64,000 nt of DNA from Humulus lupulus. Its lineage: Eukaryota; Streptophyta; Magnoliopsida; Rosales; Cannabaceae. Shown piece after piece: positions 25,391 to 36,964 of the stretch (the first letter of the stretch is position 1; every line of letters begins with the position of its first letter). Under the pieces are notes generated by a model, which was not told the origin of the DNA, did not search any database, and saw only the letters and a program-made list of their open reading frames with translations. The DNA is taken from assembly GCF_963169125.1 (NCBI RefSeq), contig NC_084795.1, positions 132,411,701 through 132,475,700 of the forward strand. The letters are read 5' to 3'. The position numbers and the translations under genes were made by a program.

Positions 25391-26341
25391 GTGGGTTTAT
25401 ATCCAAGAAAGATTATGAGGCCTGGTGGTTATACAGAGGCTGGGAGTTATAGCCAGGGTGTTAGTTCTTCATTTGCTTCTATGAATTTTCAACAGATGTT
25501 TACAGATTTGCAATCAAGGTTGCAGAGGCATGAGGAAGAGATCAGGTATCTGCAGCAACAACGGAATTTGTTGGGGAGTACCTCTTCTTTTGTTATGCCA
25601 GGAGTGGCACCAGCTTTGGCTAAGCCTAGGGTTGAGAACAGATGGAAATTTCTCTGTGAAAGATTCCAGGAGTAATACCCTCCAGTCTTCGAGGGAGACC
25701 TAGATCCATTCAGAGCTGAGCAATGGATGGGCATGAACAGTTCCATTCTTGATAGTATGGGGCTGGTAGGTCACTATAGGGTTGCTTGTGCGACGTTTGT
25801 TTTGCGGGATGATGCCCGGACGTGGTGGGAGGTAGTATCCCAGACACGAGACACAACTGTGATGGATTGGAAAGAATTCAGACAACTATTCAATGAAAAG
25901 TATTATTGTGATGTAGCTAAGACTGCAAAGATGAATGAGTTTCTGAACCTCGTTCAGGGTAATGCAACAGTAACCGAGTATGTTAATAGATTTGATGGGT
26001 TGACCAAGTTTGCTTTAGACATGGTACCCACCGATGTGGCTCATAAGGAAAGATTTGTTCAGGGATTGAATCCTGGAATAGCTCGGGGCATTAGAATCGC
26101 CCAAGTGCATGAATTCTATACCTATGCTCAGATGTTAGAGAAGGCTCTTGCTGTTGAGAGCATAAAAGATGAGAAGAAGAGTGCTGGGGAGCACGGAGCT
26201 CGGATAGCGGTACCTCCACTTATTGGAGTAAGTAAGAAGGAAAGCCTTGTGACAATTGGCATGGTTTATGGATTTGATATGTTTATGACATTTGTAGTTA
26301 GAGCTAGAGTTTTATGGCAAAGGGATGCATGGAACTCTTAG
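25391..26341 (+). pseudogene. Tekay-2 gag
   Basis: One reading frame from the ATG at 25391 to 26341 is broken only by a TAA at 25673-25675. The N-terminal part is Gln- and Ser-rich with a short coiled-coil-like stretch (LQSRLQRHEEEIRYLQQQ). The core Retrotrans_gag domain spans about 25676-26160: PPVFEGDLDPFRAEQW, DARTWWEVV, WKEFRQLFNEKYY and FVQGLNPGIA are family hallmarks. The usual CCHC zinc knuckle is missing; after AGEHGAR the frame drifts into unrelated sequence, so the C-terminus is deleted. Gag would form the retrotransposon particle in the cytoplasm. Confidence 0.85.
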
Positions 26342-28360
26342 TTAGTGGAGTGAATACCACTTAGATTAAGCTAGTGGGGTAAGGACAGACTGGATTAGTC
26401 TGTGAGTTTCTGGATGTGTTTCCAGGGGACTTGCCAGGGTTTCTTTTATATGGAGAGATAGTATGGTGATTGGATTGGTGCCAGGGATGGATTCAGGTTT
26501 TATGGCACTGTTTTGAATGGCTTAGCAAAGTTGTAAGAATTAAAGGCTCAGTTAGTGAGTAAGATGGTATTCTCTAAGGTGAATCTTGGATCTGGTTAGT
26601 ATCAGTTAGAGATCAGGGAAAGGAATTTGCAGAAGTCTGTTGTTATAATGGATGATGGCACTGGGAGTGTTGAGTTATGATTTGGTAAATTGTCTAATGC
26701 CAAGTGTTTGTGAATCAGGTGTACAGAGCATTCAAAGGTTTATCTGAATGGGATTTGTGATCGTTTTGAATGATGGTATTGTGATGTTTTCTTTGCAGAG
26801 ATTTGCCAAGGTCAAGGAACGCCTTAGGAGCAGGAGTTTCCTTGGGTGGTAAAGATATTATAGATGCCTTGGGAAATAGTTATGAGTCTTCTTGCAGATC
26901 AGAACCAGTTAGTAGGTCGTTATGACATCTCAGTGACAGAGAAAAGTAATTGCCTATGCAATATGTTGGTTAAAGAATCTGACCAGAACTAGAGTAGAGT
27001 TTCTGGTGGGCCAGGTGGCCAGTTTTATGTTCGAAATTATCATTTCGGAAAGGATTAAAAAGGAAAGATGACTAAGTGAACCACAGATAAGAAAGATTGA
27101 ATGGAAAGTCTTAGCTGGATTAGCTAAGAGTTGTATAGTGTCAGATATGAATTTATTGTGGTATAGGGTCGGATTTGGAATTCGATGGACACTAAGATTA
27201 ATTGGGAGATTCTGGGTGAATCTCATGTTATTCTTCTATTCTCTTCATTCAGGCATCATGGAAATGTAACAGGATACGAAAGATTTATAGTGGTGGCCTG
27301 AGATGGAGATGAATGTAATGGAATGTGTGGTAAAATTCTTAGCCTGATAGCAGGTCAGATCAGAGTGTCAGAAATTGGTGAGGCCATTGTAGCCTTTGAG
27401 TATTTCATAATGGAAATAAGAGAACATCGCGATGGGCTTCACGGTGGGATTGCCTAGGTTAGTGGGTCAGCGTGAATTGGCATTGGGTCATTGTGGACCA
27501 GTTTATCCAAGTGAGTTCACTTTTATCAGCAAGGATAAGTAAATAATACAACTGATCAGTATTCAAATCTCTTTGTGAAAGGGATAGAGCGCCTTCATGA
27601 AACTCAAGGTCTATCTCATCAGATGAAGACTCTATTGCGACTTCCAGGTTTTGGAAGGGTTAAGAAGTCGATGAGTATATAGATGGAATTCAGCACAGTT
27701 TATTACTCTCAGACTGATGGTAAATCAGAGAGCGAGGGTTATCCAATTATTATTGGAAGAACATCTTATAAAATGAATGAATTAATATATATATCTGGAT
27801 CCTGAGGTGCTTCAGGAGACTATTGAGATTATTAAAGGTTGAAGCTTGGATGCTCACTTCTCAGAGTAAATGGAAAAGTTTTGCTGAATTGAAAAGTAGG
27901 AACATAGAGTTCCAGGTAGTAGATTATATCTTCCTCAAAAGTATCACCATGGAAAGGGGTGAGGAGAAAGGGGCAAGTTGAGCCCTAGAATAATTTAACA
28001 GTTTGAATCCTGGATTTTTTGACAGTTTGAATTCTGGATAGGACTGGTTTGGTTGATTTTCAATCAGCCTTTTCTTTGGCACTGTCAGCTGTATACAGTG
28101 TGTTATGTACTTCCATGCAGTGGACATGGGTTGAAAGGAGTTCATGAGTTGAGTTATAAGGATCTGAAGGTTAAGTATTCCGGTAGGGAATAGCCAGTTC
28201 AGATTGTAACAGAAGTAATAAGGTTCTGAGGAGCAAAGTGTACCTTGAGTTAAGGTATGTTACAGAAACAGTGAGGTCGAGGAAGCGACCTGAATAACTA
28301 GAATCAGTGGTACGAAATTCTTATTCCGGGCTGTATAGATAAATTTCGAGGACAAAATTT
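26342..28360 (+). pseudogene. Tekay-2 pol remnant (RT, integrase, chromodomain)
   Basis: No long frame survives, but pieces appear in order. RT begins near 26449 with a REI..IGLVPGM-like stretch. LNLGSG-YQLEIRE-type residues follow near 26580, and FG...NAPSVCESGVQSI-like sequence near 26690. Integrase core sequence EFSTVYYSQTDGKSE lies near 27680-27730 and corresponds to the family's FSTAFHPQTDGQSE. A C-terminal ALSAVYSV stretch and an ELSY-K-LKVKYSG-type chromodomain start lie near 28070-28190. Protease and much of RT and RNase H are deleted or unreadable. Confidence 0.65.
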
Positions 28361-28378
28361 CTGTAAGGAGGGGATAGT
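28361..28378 (+). other. Polypurine tract of Tekay-2
   Basis: GTAAGGAGGGGATAGT precedes the 3' LTR, after TTTCGAGGACAAAATTTCT. The layout is the same as the minus-strand Tekay-1 tract. Confidence 0.8.
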
Positions 28379-30991
28379 TGTAATGCCCCAAATTTCCTAA
28401 TGAGGCTCAGGACCTTGATTAGGAGGCCGGGAGGGCCATAATTGATTTATTATGATATTAAATGATTATATGCATGTTTATGTGAATTATATTATTATAT
28501 GATGATAAATGCATGCATATGGGTCCACATTTAATTATTAGGGCATGTTGGTAATTTGGCTCGTTGAGGGTGTGATTGTGTATTTTCATGCATGTGGGTG
28601 AATTATAAATAAAACCGCATTATATGTGGATCGGTTCGAGCCATTCAGCATGAGACGATCATGGAATGCAAGTTTTCGGTCTAGTCATAACGAGATTAAG
28701 TTCGGGGTTCGGAGTGAGTTCCGGGGTAATTTGGTGATTAGAATGTTGCCGGGAATTAGAGGGTAAAAAGATATGAATTATTGGTGTTTGAGAATATTGA
28801 GGACAATGGGAATTGGAGGGCGTTAATTATAATTAACGAAATAGGCAGGAAAGGACGATTTTACCCTTGGGAGTCTTTAGAAGCCTTTATTTGGCCTAGG
28901 GGCAATATGGTCATTTGGCAAATGATATGTATCATTTAGAAGGCTGTGGAATTGTACAAAATAGAGCATCATCATTCTATCTCATTTCTCTCCCATACCT
29001 CTCCTTCTCTTCTTCTTCCTTTGTTTTAGTTTATTTCCTTTAAGGATCCAAGCTATGAGAGCAAGGCTTGAGGGCTTAGGACCTTGGTTCAATCATTGAA
29101 GGGGATCTAAATAAAGCTTGAGGTAAGGAATTCAGCCATGAAAATCTTTGGTTTATACCATGTTTTTCTAGTAAGTTTTCAGTTGAGAATTAGATGTGTT
29201 AGTTGGGAATTAATGGAAGGTCTTGAGTTTGGTTGCTTGGGTTTTGATGAGTGTGTGTTGTAGATGAAGTTTTGGGGTTGAATTTGATGTTTTGATGATG
29301 TTTGGGATTGGTTTGGAAGTTTGGTTTTCAAAGGAAATCGCAGGGGAGAAGACCAGAATTTTCTCTAGTTTGCTGATGACACCCCAGCGCCATTCCTGGC
29401 GCCCCAGCGCTAGGCAGGGCAGATTCTGGGCTTCTCTGACTTTGGGGCAGCGCCCCAGCGCCACTAGGCAGCGCCCTAGCGCTAGTGCATTTTCCAAAAA
29501 CCTATTTTTAGGGCTCGAGATGACTTTTAAGGCTTGGGGGTTGGTTCGTTTACCCCGTTTGGGTAGATTAAGAGTCCCGAGAGTGCGGGATGGATCCCGG
29601 GAGTGAGGTTTTAGATTATAAACACTTTTATGATTTATTTTATTGATGGGATTCCATATTTGGTTATGACTAGGTGACCGCTAAAGGATCAAAGGATTGA
29701 TCATTCTCAAGGGTTGTTCTTTTACTAATTCTTGCTCGAACCTAAGGTAAGAAAACTGCACCCTCTGTATATGTGACATGCATGGTTATTCTTGATGCAT
29801 GTTGGATGTCTAAATGTGATGAATATAATGCACGAGAAATATGTGATTAGGGCATGCTATGAATATTGAATATGAGATTGTTCAGAGCTTAAGCCTCTGT
29901 GTTTATGCATGGTCCTAATTATGTTAGCAATTGTTAAGTAAGCATGTTAAATGCCTTGTATTCGGATATTTGACATATGATATATGTTTGGAAGCATTGA
30001 TTACTTGTGTATGGCACTGACTAGTCAGGATCGACACTGGTCGAGTATCACAGACCTAACAGCCGAGAACGGCATATCGTCATGAATGCGAGGCCGATTA
30101 AATGATTAGATCTAATCGATATCAGTGTTGAATGACTTTAGGGCATCAATGCTGGACCGACCCTAAGGTCGATGAATCTTATAAGCGCTTGACTAGTTTA
30201 AGCTAGTTACTCAGAGCCAGGGCCTAAGGCCTAGGTGACTGCTTGTCACATGGCTAGGGAACAGAGTTCCATAGTTATGACTCTAAAGTCATGAGGAAGG
30301 TTATGTTGGTGACTAGTCATCATGCACCTATCCTGTTTAATCTAGTGAAAGGTTCACTTATCTATAAAGCCCCGGTGACCTTATCGTCACATGGCTATTC
30401 GGAATAAACCCACCTTAGTGACTATTACAACTGTCACTCTTCTATTTGGGGCTAAAAGCCATGGATGATTATTATGATCATTGGTTGATGTATTATACTA
30501 AAAAATATGTGAATTCATTTGCCTGCTTGACTAGGGCTATATCTGCTAGGTGTGTGCCTTATGATTTGATGACTTGTTATTACTGTTCATGGGCATATTG
30601 AGTTTTCTTGCTGGGCTTTGGCTCACGGGTGCTATGTGGTGCAGGTAAAGGCAAAAGAAAGCTGGACCATCCTTGAGTTTGAGAGCTTAGGTGACAATGT
30701 ATACATATGCAGCTGCTCAACCACCACGGCTGAGGTTTGAAGGGGAACTAGGGTTAAACCCTGTTTTGCCGCTTAGATCGGCTAGTTGTAAATATTTTCT
30801 TGTAATAGACCTCTAAATTATATTTTTGGGATCCCAATGTATACAACGTTACATCTTAACCAAAATTTTTAATCCCTAAGTCACTAATCATACTTAGATA
30901 CACAAATTTGGCCAAATTACTCGATTAGCGAGTTTAGCATTATTTACTTACAAGGCACACCGTAACGGTCCCTGGAGTTTGGGGCGTTACA
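28379..30991 (+). repeat. 3' LTR of Tekay-2
   Basis: It runs TGTAATGCCCC...GGGGCGTTACA. It differs from the 5' LTR mainly by transitions, a small ATGC duplication near 28510, one lost 21-bp minisatellite unit and an 18-bp loss near 30845. Confidence 0.9.
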
Positions 30992-31536
30992 TTTTATTTT
31001 CAATAAAAGAATAGAAATCATTTTTTTGACTTGGTCAATCACTTTGCTCACATGTTTTATTTTCATGATTATTTGTTTAATATAAACTTATATAAAATCC
31101 CGAGCATATAGCTAATCATATTTATAGTGACGTAATCACAGTGGAATATAAATATGATTATATGTTCAAATATAAGTTAGTCCTAAGATTAGTCAGTGCA
31201 CATGATTTACACTAACTTGCCAATTTACGATATGTTCTACTTACACATTACAGTGTTATGTTCTTTCCAGAACATTAGCAAAGTAGATAAGATCAGATAT
31301 ATTTGTTACATCGGACATGACCGATATTGACAGTAGATAGGATAACTACACATACCGTTATTATCTATTCTAGTCATATCATATAGTTGACCACAGGTCA
31401 ATTCAATCTCAATTATGAGTGGTTAGTATTCTAACTGGTTGTATTATTTGAGTTCTTTGTATTGTTCGTACCAGCTTACCCTACGGACTAGCCCATACTT
31501 ACACCTTGGGAACTCGATAGTATAATTGAGTGGGAG
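30992..31536 (+). other. Copia 3' region up to the polypurine tract
   Basis: Non-coding and AT-rich. It carries a second copy of the TCAATCACTTTGCTCAC...TTTTATTTTCA segment whose first copy was split by Tekay-2. It ends with the polypurine tract GAGTGGGAG at 31528-31536. Confidence 0.7.
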
Positions 31537-32775
31537 TGTTAATCATAGATATAAACATCTATAGCTTCTGACGAAGAAGTGAAATGATGGTTTCCTTTTA
31601 GTATGGTTCAAGGTGCTAAATGATAGAGATCTCATTTCAGTAATTAATATTAGTTTATTGAAATATCATTTACAAGGAACTAAGTGTTTTACGGATAAAA
31701 TACAATGAGGGGTAAAACGGTATTTTAGTCCCATCTCATTGTACCGTCTATATAGGATTGAGTGACAATTATGGTAGTAATAATGTATAATTAATAGCGT
31801 ATCTATATTTGTTATAGAGCATTCTATGAATTCAAGAGTGCAATTCTGAGTCTTTAGTGGACTCGCGGGGAATTAATAAGTTAGTAAATTAATTTGTTAC
31901 ATTTATGATAAATTATTGGAGCTTGATTTCATAGGCCCATGGTCCCCATTGTACCTTGGATAAAATCATCTAGATAGTCTCAATTAATTGATTTAATTAT
32001 CAAAATTAACCAGGTCAATTTTGGATAGTTTCATAGAGTTATACAATTAAGAGAAATTAGAGAAAATTTATTAATTAAGATAAATTGGTATCTAAATTAA
32101 TAAATAAGTTTAAATCAAAGTTCAAATTATAAATAATTAATTTGATAAAGGATTTGAATAATTATTTAATTAATTAAATCAATAGAAAATAATACAGGCC
32201 TTGATTTTAAGTCCAACGTGCTTATAATCAAATGTGAAATTTCACGAGCCTAAAGCCCATGATAATTTCGACCTACGACTAATTATTGGCTATTATTTTA
32301 TTGATTTTCTAATTAAATAAATGACCTGATTGAGTCTATAAAAGGAATGTTAAGTGAGAGTTGAAATTAGATTACAGAAACTGGTTTTCTGATAGGTTTT
32401 AGATTCTCTCTAAACATAAGTCATTTTCTAAGCCTTATTGTTATTTTCTTTTCTTTTCTCTGTATCTATCTCATGTGTTGAGAATCGTCCACTCTAGTCT
32501 AGGTGATTCTAAGGATACTTTGGAAGGCTATGAAGAAAATTGAAGATCGGTTCAGTTTCTTGGTAATACTCTGCGACATAAATGAAACAAGGGTCAGAGA
32601 AACTGAAGGAATGACTCATTCATTCCGCTGCGTATAATGTAAGTATTCTTATCATTATTTCTCTTTGAATTCAATTTTAGAAATATTTTCTAGGTTATCT
32701 CATATTAATTTGTTTAATATTAGATATACATGAAAATAAATAAAGAACATGCATAAGTTTCCTTAAAAAATATTC
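31537..32775 (+). repeat. 3' LTR of the host Copia element
   Basis: It starts TGTTAATCATAG right after GAGTGGGAG, the standard Copia polypurine tract. A TATA box (TATAAAAGG) lies at 32337-32345, about 800 bp in. The right edge is uncertain: I place it near TTTCCTTAAAA, where a CA-ending terminus seems mutated. No 5' LTR remains for comparison. Confidence 0.65.
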
Positions 32776-32950
32776 ATTAAATTTTATAATATATATTCAT
32801 AAAATTTAATAATTTATTCATAAGATTCAGTAAGATTTCACAATTTACTTGAAAAAATTAGTGTTTTGGTGATAAAAAAATTATTATCAAATAAAGGTAG
32901 TTTTTTATGATTATCACATTGTGATAATTTATTTTCTACTTGAATCAGTT

Positions 32951-34411
32951 ATGGCGATTGACAAGAGTTGGATATCTAATAGACGAGGTAACTCTGATGA
33001 GTTTTGGAATGGTCTTCAAGCATTTATACAAATGACCAAGAATCATGTGAATGCTTCGGGAGAAGTCAGATGCCCATGCGTTCAGTGTGTCAATATGCTG
33101 AATCAGAAACTAGATGTGGTGGAGGCTCACATACACAGATACGTGAAGTGGACCTACCACAGTGAAGTTGATATGCCTCCAGTAGTGGATGACGAGGCTC
33201 CAGTGACTGATGAGATGATTGACATCATCAATGATGTTATTGGTGAACAAGACACTAAGGAAGAAGGCGTAAATGAGGGAATTTTAGATGGTGGAGGCAA
33301 TAGTGCGGAGAATGAATTTGATGACTTATTTCAAGAGGTCGAAGCTGAGTTATACCCTGGTTGTACTTGATTGTCTTCCTTGAACTTCTTGGCGAAGATG
33401 ATGCACATGAAGGTTATGAATAAATGGACAAATAGTTCATTTGATGAACTTTTGAAGTTTATGAAATTTGCATTCGCGAAGGAGAATAAGATTTTGGCTT
33501 CATTCTATGAGTCTAAGAAAAAATAACGAAGGTAGGGTTAGGTTATCAATTAATTCATGCTTGCAAGTACGACTGTTGTTTGTTTTGGGAGGAGAATTCC
33601 CAAAAACAGAGTTGTCCTGTATGTGGTGAGAGCCGATGGGTTGACAAAGACACAAAGGGGAAAAAAGTCGCCCACAAAGTGTTGCGGTACTTCTCTTTGA
33701 CTCCTAGGCTGAAGCGTCTTTATGGTTCAAGGCATACAACAAATGATATGATCTGACATAGTACGAAACGGTTGAAAGAAGATGGTGTGATGCACCATCC
33801 TGTTTATGGGGGTGCTTGGAAATAATTTGATTCCAGATTTCCTGATTTTTCCAAAGAACCCAGAAACGTTTGATTGGGTTTAGCTGCTGATGGTTTTAAT
33901 CCATTCGGTGCAAGGAATTGATTATTTCACTTTCTATGGAAAACTTGAGGAGATTGTAGAGTTATGCTATGCCCATGGTTACTCGGTAGTATTGTTTCGA
34001 CGCAAATGGTTCAACACCGATGCAAGCAAGGGTCGAAATGTGACTGAGAATAACATAACTAGTATCATGATTAATTATGAATGGTACAAGAACGATCAAT
34101 TTATTCTCGCCACTCAAGCAAAAAAAGTTTTCTACTTGGAAGATCCTTCAAGAAACAAAAATTGGAAGGTTTTAGAATAAGTCAATCATCGAAAGATTTG
34201 GGATCATCTAAGTATCGATGATGATAACTAGGTTGATGTCGTACATGATAGTACTTCATCAAATTTTGTACTCAGTGTGGAATTAGGAGAGTTGGAGATT
34301 ATGCATTTGGATCGACCTGTTCACACCAGCATAATTGGGGGAAACATCTTGATTTGTTCTAGAAGATGATTTAGAAAGTACAGATGATGTAGGAATCGAC
34401 ATTGATGAGGA
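32951..34411 (+). pseudogene. TNP2-like CACTA transposase, internally deleted
   Basis: The ATG at 32951 opens MAIDKSWISNRRGNSDEFWN, the Transpos_assoc domain, with RCPCVQCVNM (zinc-binding CxxC) and HIHRYVKWTYH; this frame stops at 33368. Broken pieces then match the TNP2 region: IHACKYDCCLFW, CPVCGESRWVDKD, HKVLRYFSLTPRLKRL and GLAADGFNPFG-type residues up to about 33900. The next frame (33890-34180) is already the DUF4216 domain (FYGKLEEIVELCYAHGYSVV, KVFYLEDPSRNKNWKV). The catalytic middle of the transposase is therefore missing. An acidic C-terminus ends near 34411. It would bind CACTA ends and cut DNA in the nucleus, but this copy cannot. Confidence 0.8.
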
Positions 34412-34612
34412 ATAATATTTTCTTATTCATATTCATATTTGTATGTTTAATGTGTATGTTTTAATTTCAAGACTTTTCAATCAATATATGACTTTTCTCA
34501 ACAGTGTTTGTTTTTCAATAGTTTCAATTGCATTACCGAAATTATTTAAGTTATATAATTAACCTCCAAATATAACTGAATTTAAGTTAATAATTATTTA
34601 AACTGCAAAGAT

Positions 34613-36253
34613 ATGTCTGCTACTGTTTCTCGTTCTCATGGAGGTGATGGAGCGGATCCTCCTCCTCCTCCTCCAGATCCCACGCGAGTTCCTACTTCCT
34701 GTGAGATAGGTAATATACTATAATTAGTCTATCTTTTATCAATAAATGACAAATTGTTATTATTTTATTCAATTTAATTGTATTGTTTAATTAACATATG
34801 CAGTGGCTGCCGCAAAAAGAAGAGGTCGGTCTTGATCCAAAAATCTGCACCAGCTCGTCAACGACAATAAAGGTTCATTAGCTCTACAATTTGATCTGAA
34901 GGAGGGAACCTACAAAGTAGTTGGTGATTTTGGAATGTTGTTCACGAGACTTATTGGCAACCTTATCGGTCACGATGTCCCGTTATATTATGACTCATGG
35001 CAGAGTGTTCCGCATGAGCCCAAGATTTGATTGATGCAAAAACTTGAGGTATTTATCTACTTATTCACATGTAATGCTTTTTTTTTAATTAAAAAAATCT
35101 CACTATTTTTTTAAGGAATTTTTCATTCTTCCCTGAGCTCTCCTTGAGTTGCGACTAATAGAGACTGGGATTGAGCGAGAGTATTAGGATTTCTACAAGG
35201 ATAGAAAAGGTCGCAAGAAAAGACACTTCAATGAACATGGAGGGTATGATGATATTGAGACAGCCAAAAAGAATCCAGCAGAGGACATGGACAACGAGAG
35301 TTGGTAGAAGTTGGTTGACATTTTCACCACTCCACAGTTCATGGCGTGCTCAAAGGAAAATGCTGCCAACAGAGCAAAACAGAAGTATCCAAGTCTCCAT
35401 GGGTCCATTTCTTATGCTTATGCTCGATTTAAGAAGGTAAATAAAAATATATAGATAATTTGAAATATTTTAAGTTATCTTAATAATAATTCAATATTTA
35501 ACTAAGATTTTGTTAAATTTTATTTTCTAAAGATGAATCTTCAGACTAAGGAACTGCCCAACATTATCGATACATTCCAGGACATGCACAATCATCCGAC
35601 ATGTGGATGGGTGAACACGAATGCTAAGGATGCATATGTAAGTAACTTTCTAAGTTTATTATATATATATATATTATTCAATTATATTATGTATTAATTT
35701 CCTTGTTTCTAAACTTCAGGATGCCTTGCAGCAAGAAGTCCAGATACAATCTCAATCTCAATCTGAATCTGAAGCAGGAAGTGCCACTGTCAATGAAACA
35801 CAAGTTGTCTCAAAGGTACTTGGTCAACGTCGTAGCCACAACCGAGGTATTGGACGGAAGTTGAAGGGCACTGGTACCTTTGCATCAAGCGCCACCGGAT
35901 CCTCTTCACAATTAGAAGCATCACCGTTTTTGTCCACCGCAATTGGCCTTCCAACGATACCACCTGAGGCTTTCCAGTCCATGATTCAACACTTCAGTCA
36001 AGCCTTTATGACCTAGAACAACAAAATCCAGCAAATGCAACAATTTTTGCAAGCAACAAATCTGAACATCCAAGCTCCACAATTTCAGCCTGTCAACTTG
36101 GACAAGAATATGATACAGTCCATGATGACAAGCTTTCAACCACAACAACCACATCATCCACAACCACCACAACAACAACCACCACAACCACCACCACATC
36201 CACCCCAACAGCGCGGCGATAATGACTTCGGAATTGATTTTGATGACATTTAG
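34613..36253 (+). pseudogene. CACTA second gene (Transposase_24-like), five exons
   Basis: Exons at 34613-34709, 34804-35048, 35116-35436, 35533-35637 and 35720-36253 all have GT...AG introns. The product starts MSATVSRSHGGDG with a Pro run. It contains LQFDLKEGTYKVVGD and a PQFMACSKENAANRAKQKYP stretch typical of the plant Transposase_24/PTTA family (35330-35395). It ends with Gln/Ser-rich and PQQPP-type repeats (36136-36215) and an acidic DDFGIDFDDI-like tail. In-frame stops lie at about 34835, 35029 and 36014. Such proteins bind subterminal repeats of CACTA elements. Splice sites survive better than the frame. Confidence 0.7.
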
Positions 36254-36494
36254 TTTTATCATATTACTATTTTTAAATTATTAATATTTTGCGATGTTTT
36301 TTATTTATTTTGGAGACAAAACTACTTATGTTTTGTTATCTTACATTTTGGAGACTATGGATATTGTTAAATTGGTTTTATTATTTAATTAATAAATTAG
36401 TTTTATTATTTAATTAAATAAGTTGGTTTTGTTTATTTAATTAAATAAATTTTAATTAATATAATAAATTAAATATTTAAAAAAAAATTGTACA

Positions 36495-36964
36495 CCTAAA
36501 GCGACGACATGTCGTTGCCATAGGGTGTATGCTGAACACAAAAATCTGAGTTTTCGTGACACTACAACGAATCCATGTCGTCGGTGAAGGCATATAATTC
36601 CACGCACTCTTCAGTGACGACATGTCGTCACTGTAGATGGAGCAGTTGATGGACCTACAGTGACCACATGTCTTCGCTGTAAAATTTTTTGAAATTCAAA
36701 TTTTCAAATTTTGCAATCACCTACAGCGATGATATGTTGTCGCAATATCTCAGTCCAACCAAAAAAAAGGATTCCCTACTGCAACCGACATGTCATCGCT
36801 GTAGTAAAACACTACTACGGTGATTGCGTTTTGTCATCGCCATAGATTGCTACACATACAGACCTACAACGACGCCGTTTTGGCGACGATATGTCGCCGA
36901 TGTATACCTTCAGCGGTGATTTCTTGATCTACAGTGACGACAAAAGACTCTTTTTCTGGTAGTG
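36495..36964. repeat. CACTA-1 subterminal repeats and terminus
   Basis: At least seven variants of GCGACGACATGTCGT occur in both orientations. One is a perfect 22-bp palindrome at 36612-36633 (half-site CAGTGACGACA). The terminus at 36947-36964 reads CTCTTTTTCTGGTAGTG on the plus strand. Subterminal repeats are the known binding sites for CACTA transposase complexes. Confidence 0.85.

Larger units (their letters stand above)
22270..30991 (+). mobile_element. Tekay-2: LTR retrotransposon in the Copia 3' region
   Basis: LTRs of 2643 and 2613 bp bound a 3466-bp internal region with primer-binding site, gag, decayed pol and polypurine tract in the expected order. Retroviral-type gag, followed by RT, integrase and a chromodomain-like remnant, places it with Tekay/Del chromoviruses. 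The LTRs look about 96-97% identical where I compared them, so it is younger than Tekay-1. A clear target duplication is not visible: TTTGT lies on the left and TTTTA on the right. The short, stop-filled pol means it could only have moved with help, or decayed after insertion. Confidence 0.9.
1447..32775 (+). mobile_element. Host Copia element split by nested insertions
   Basis: Coding pieces at 2655-3111, 15016-15684, 17115-18776 and 21250-22242 read in order as gag, zinc knuckle, protease, integrase, RT and RNase H of one Ty1/Copia element. They are followed by a polypurine tract and LTR at 31537. Two of the intervening blocks are flanked by exact 5-bp target duplications (AGTGC, GTGGT) and one by a near-exact pair (GGATT/GGTTT), so these gaps are insertions and not intron or assembly noise. 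The 5' LTR and primer site are missing; Tat-1 occupies that position. The right boundary is approximate. The Copia lineage is not certain; the long leader and TGTTAA LTR suggest Bianca- or Ale-like. Confidence 0.85.
32776..36964 (+). mobile_element. CACTA-1: En/Spm-type transposon, 3' part
   Basis: Two transposon genes in tandem (TNP2-like, then a Transposase_24-like gene) are followed by a 470-bp subterminal repeat region. The terminus, read inward on the minus strand, is CACTACCAGAAAAAGAGTC. The adjoining 3 bases, TCT (36965-36967), would be the target duplication. No matching 5' terminus is seen; the Copia LTR abuts the 5' region. The 5' boundary given is therefore the start of CACTA-like DNA and not a true end. 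Confidence 0.8.
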
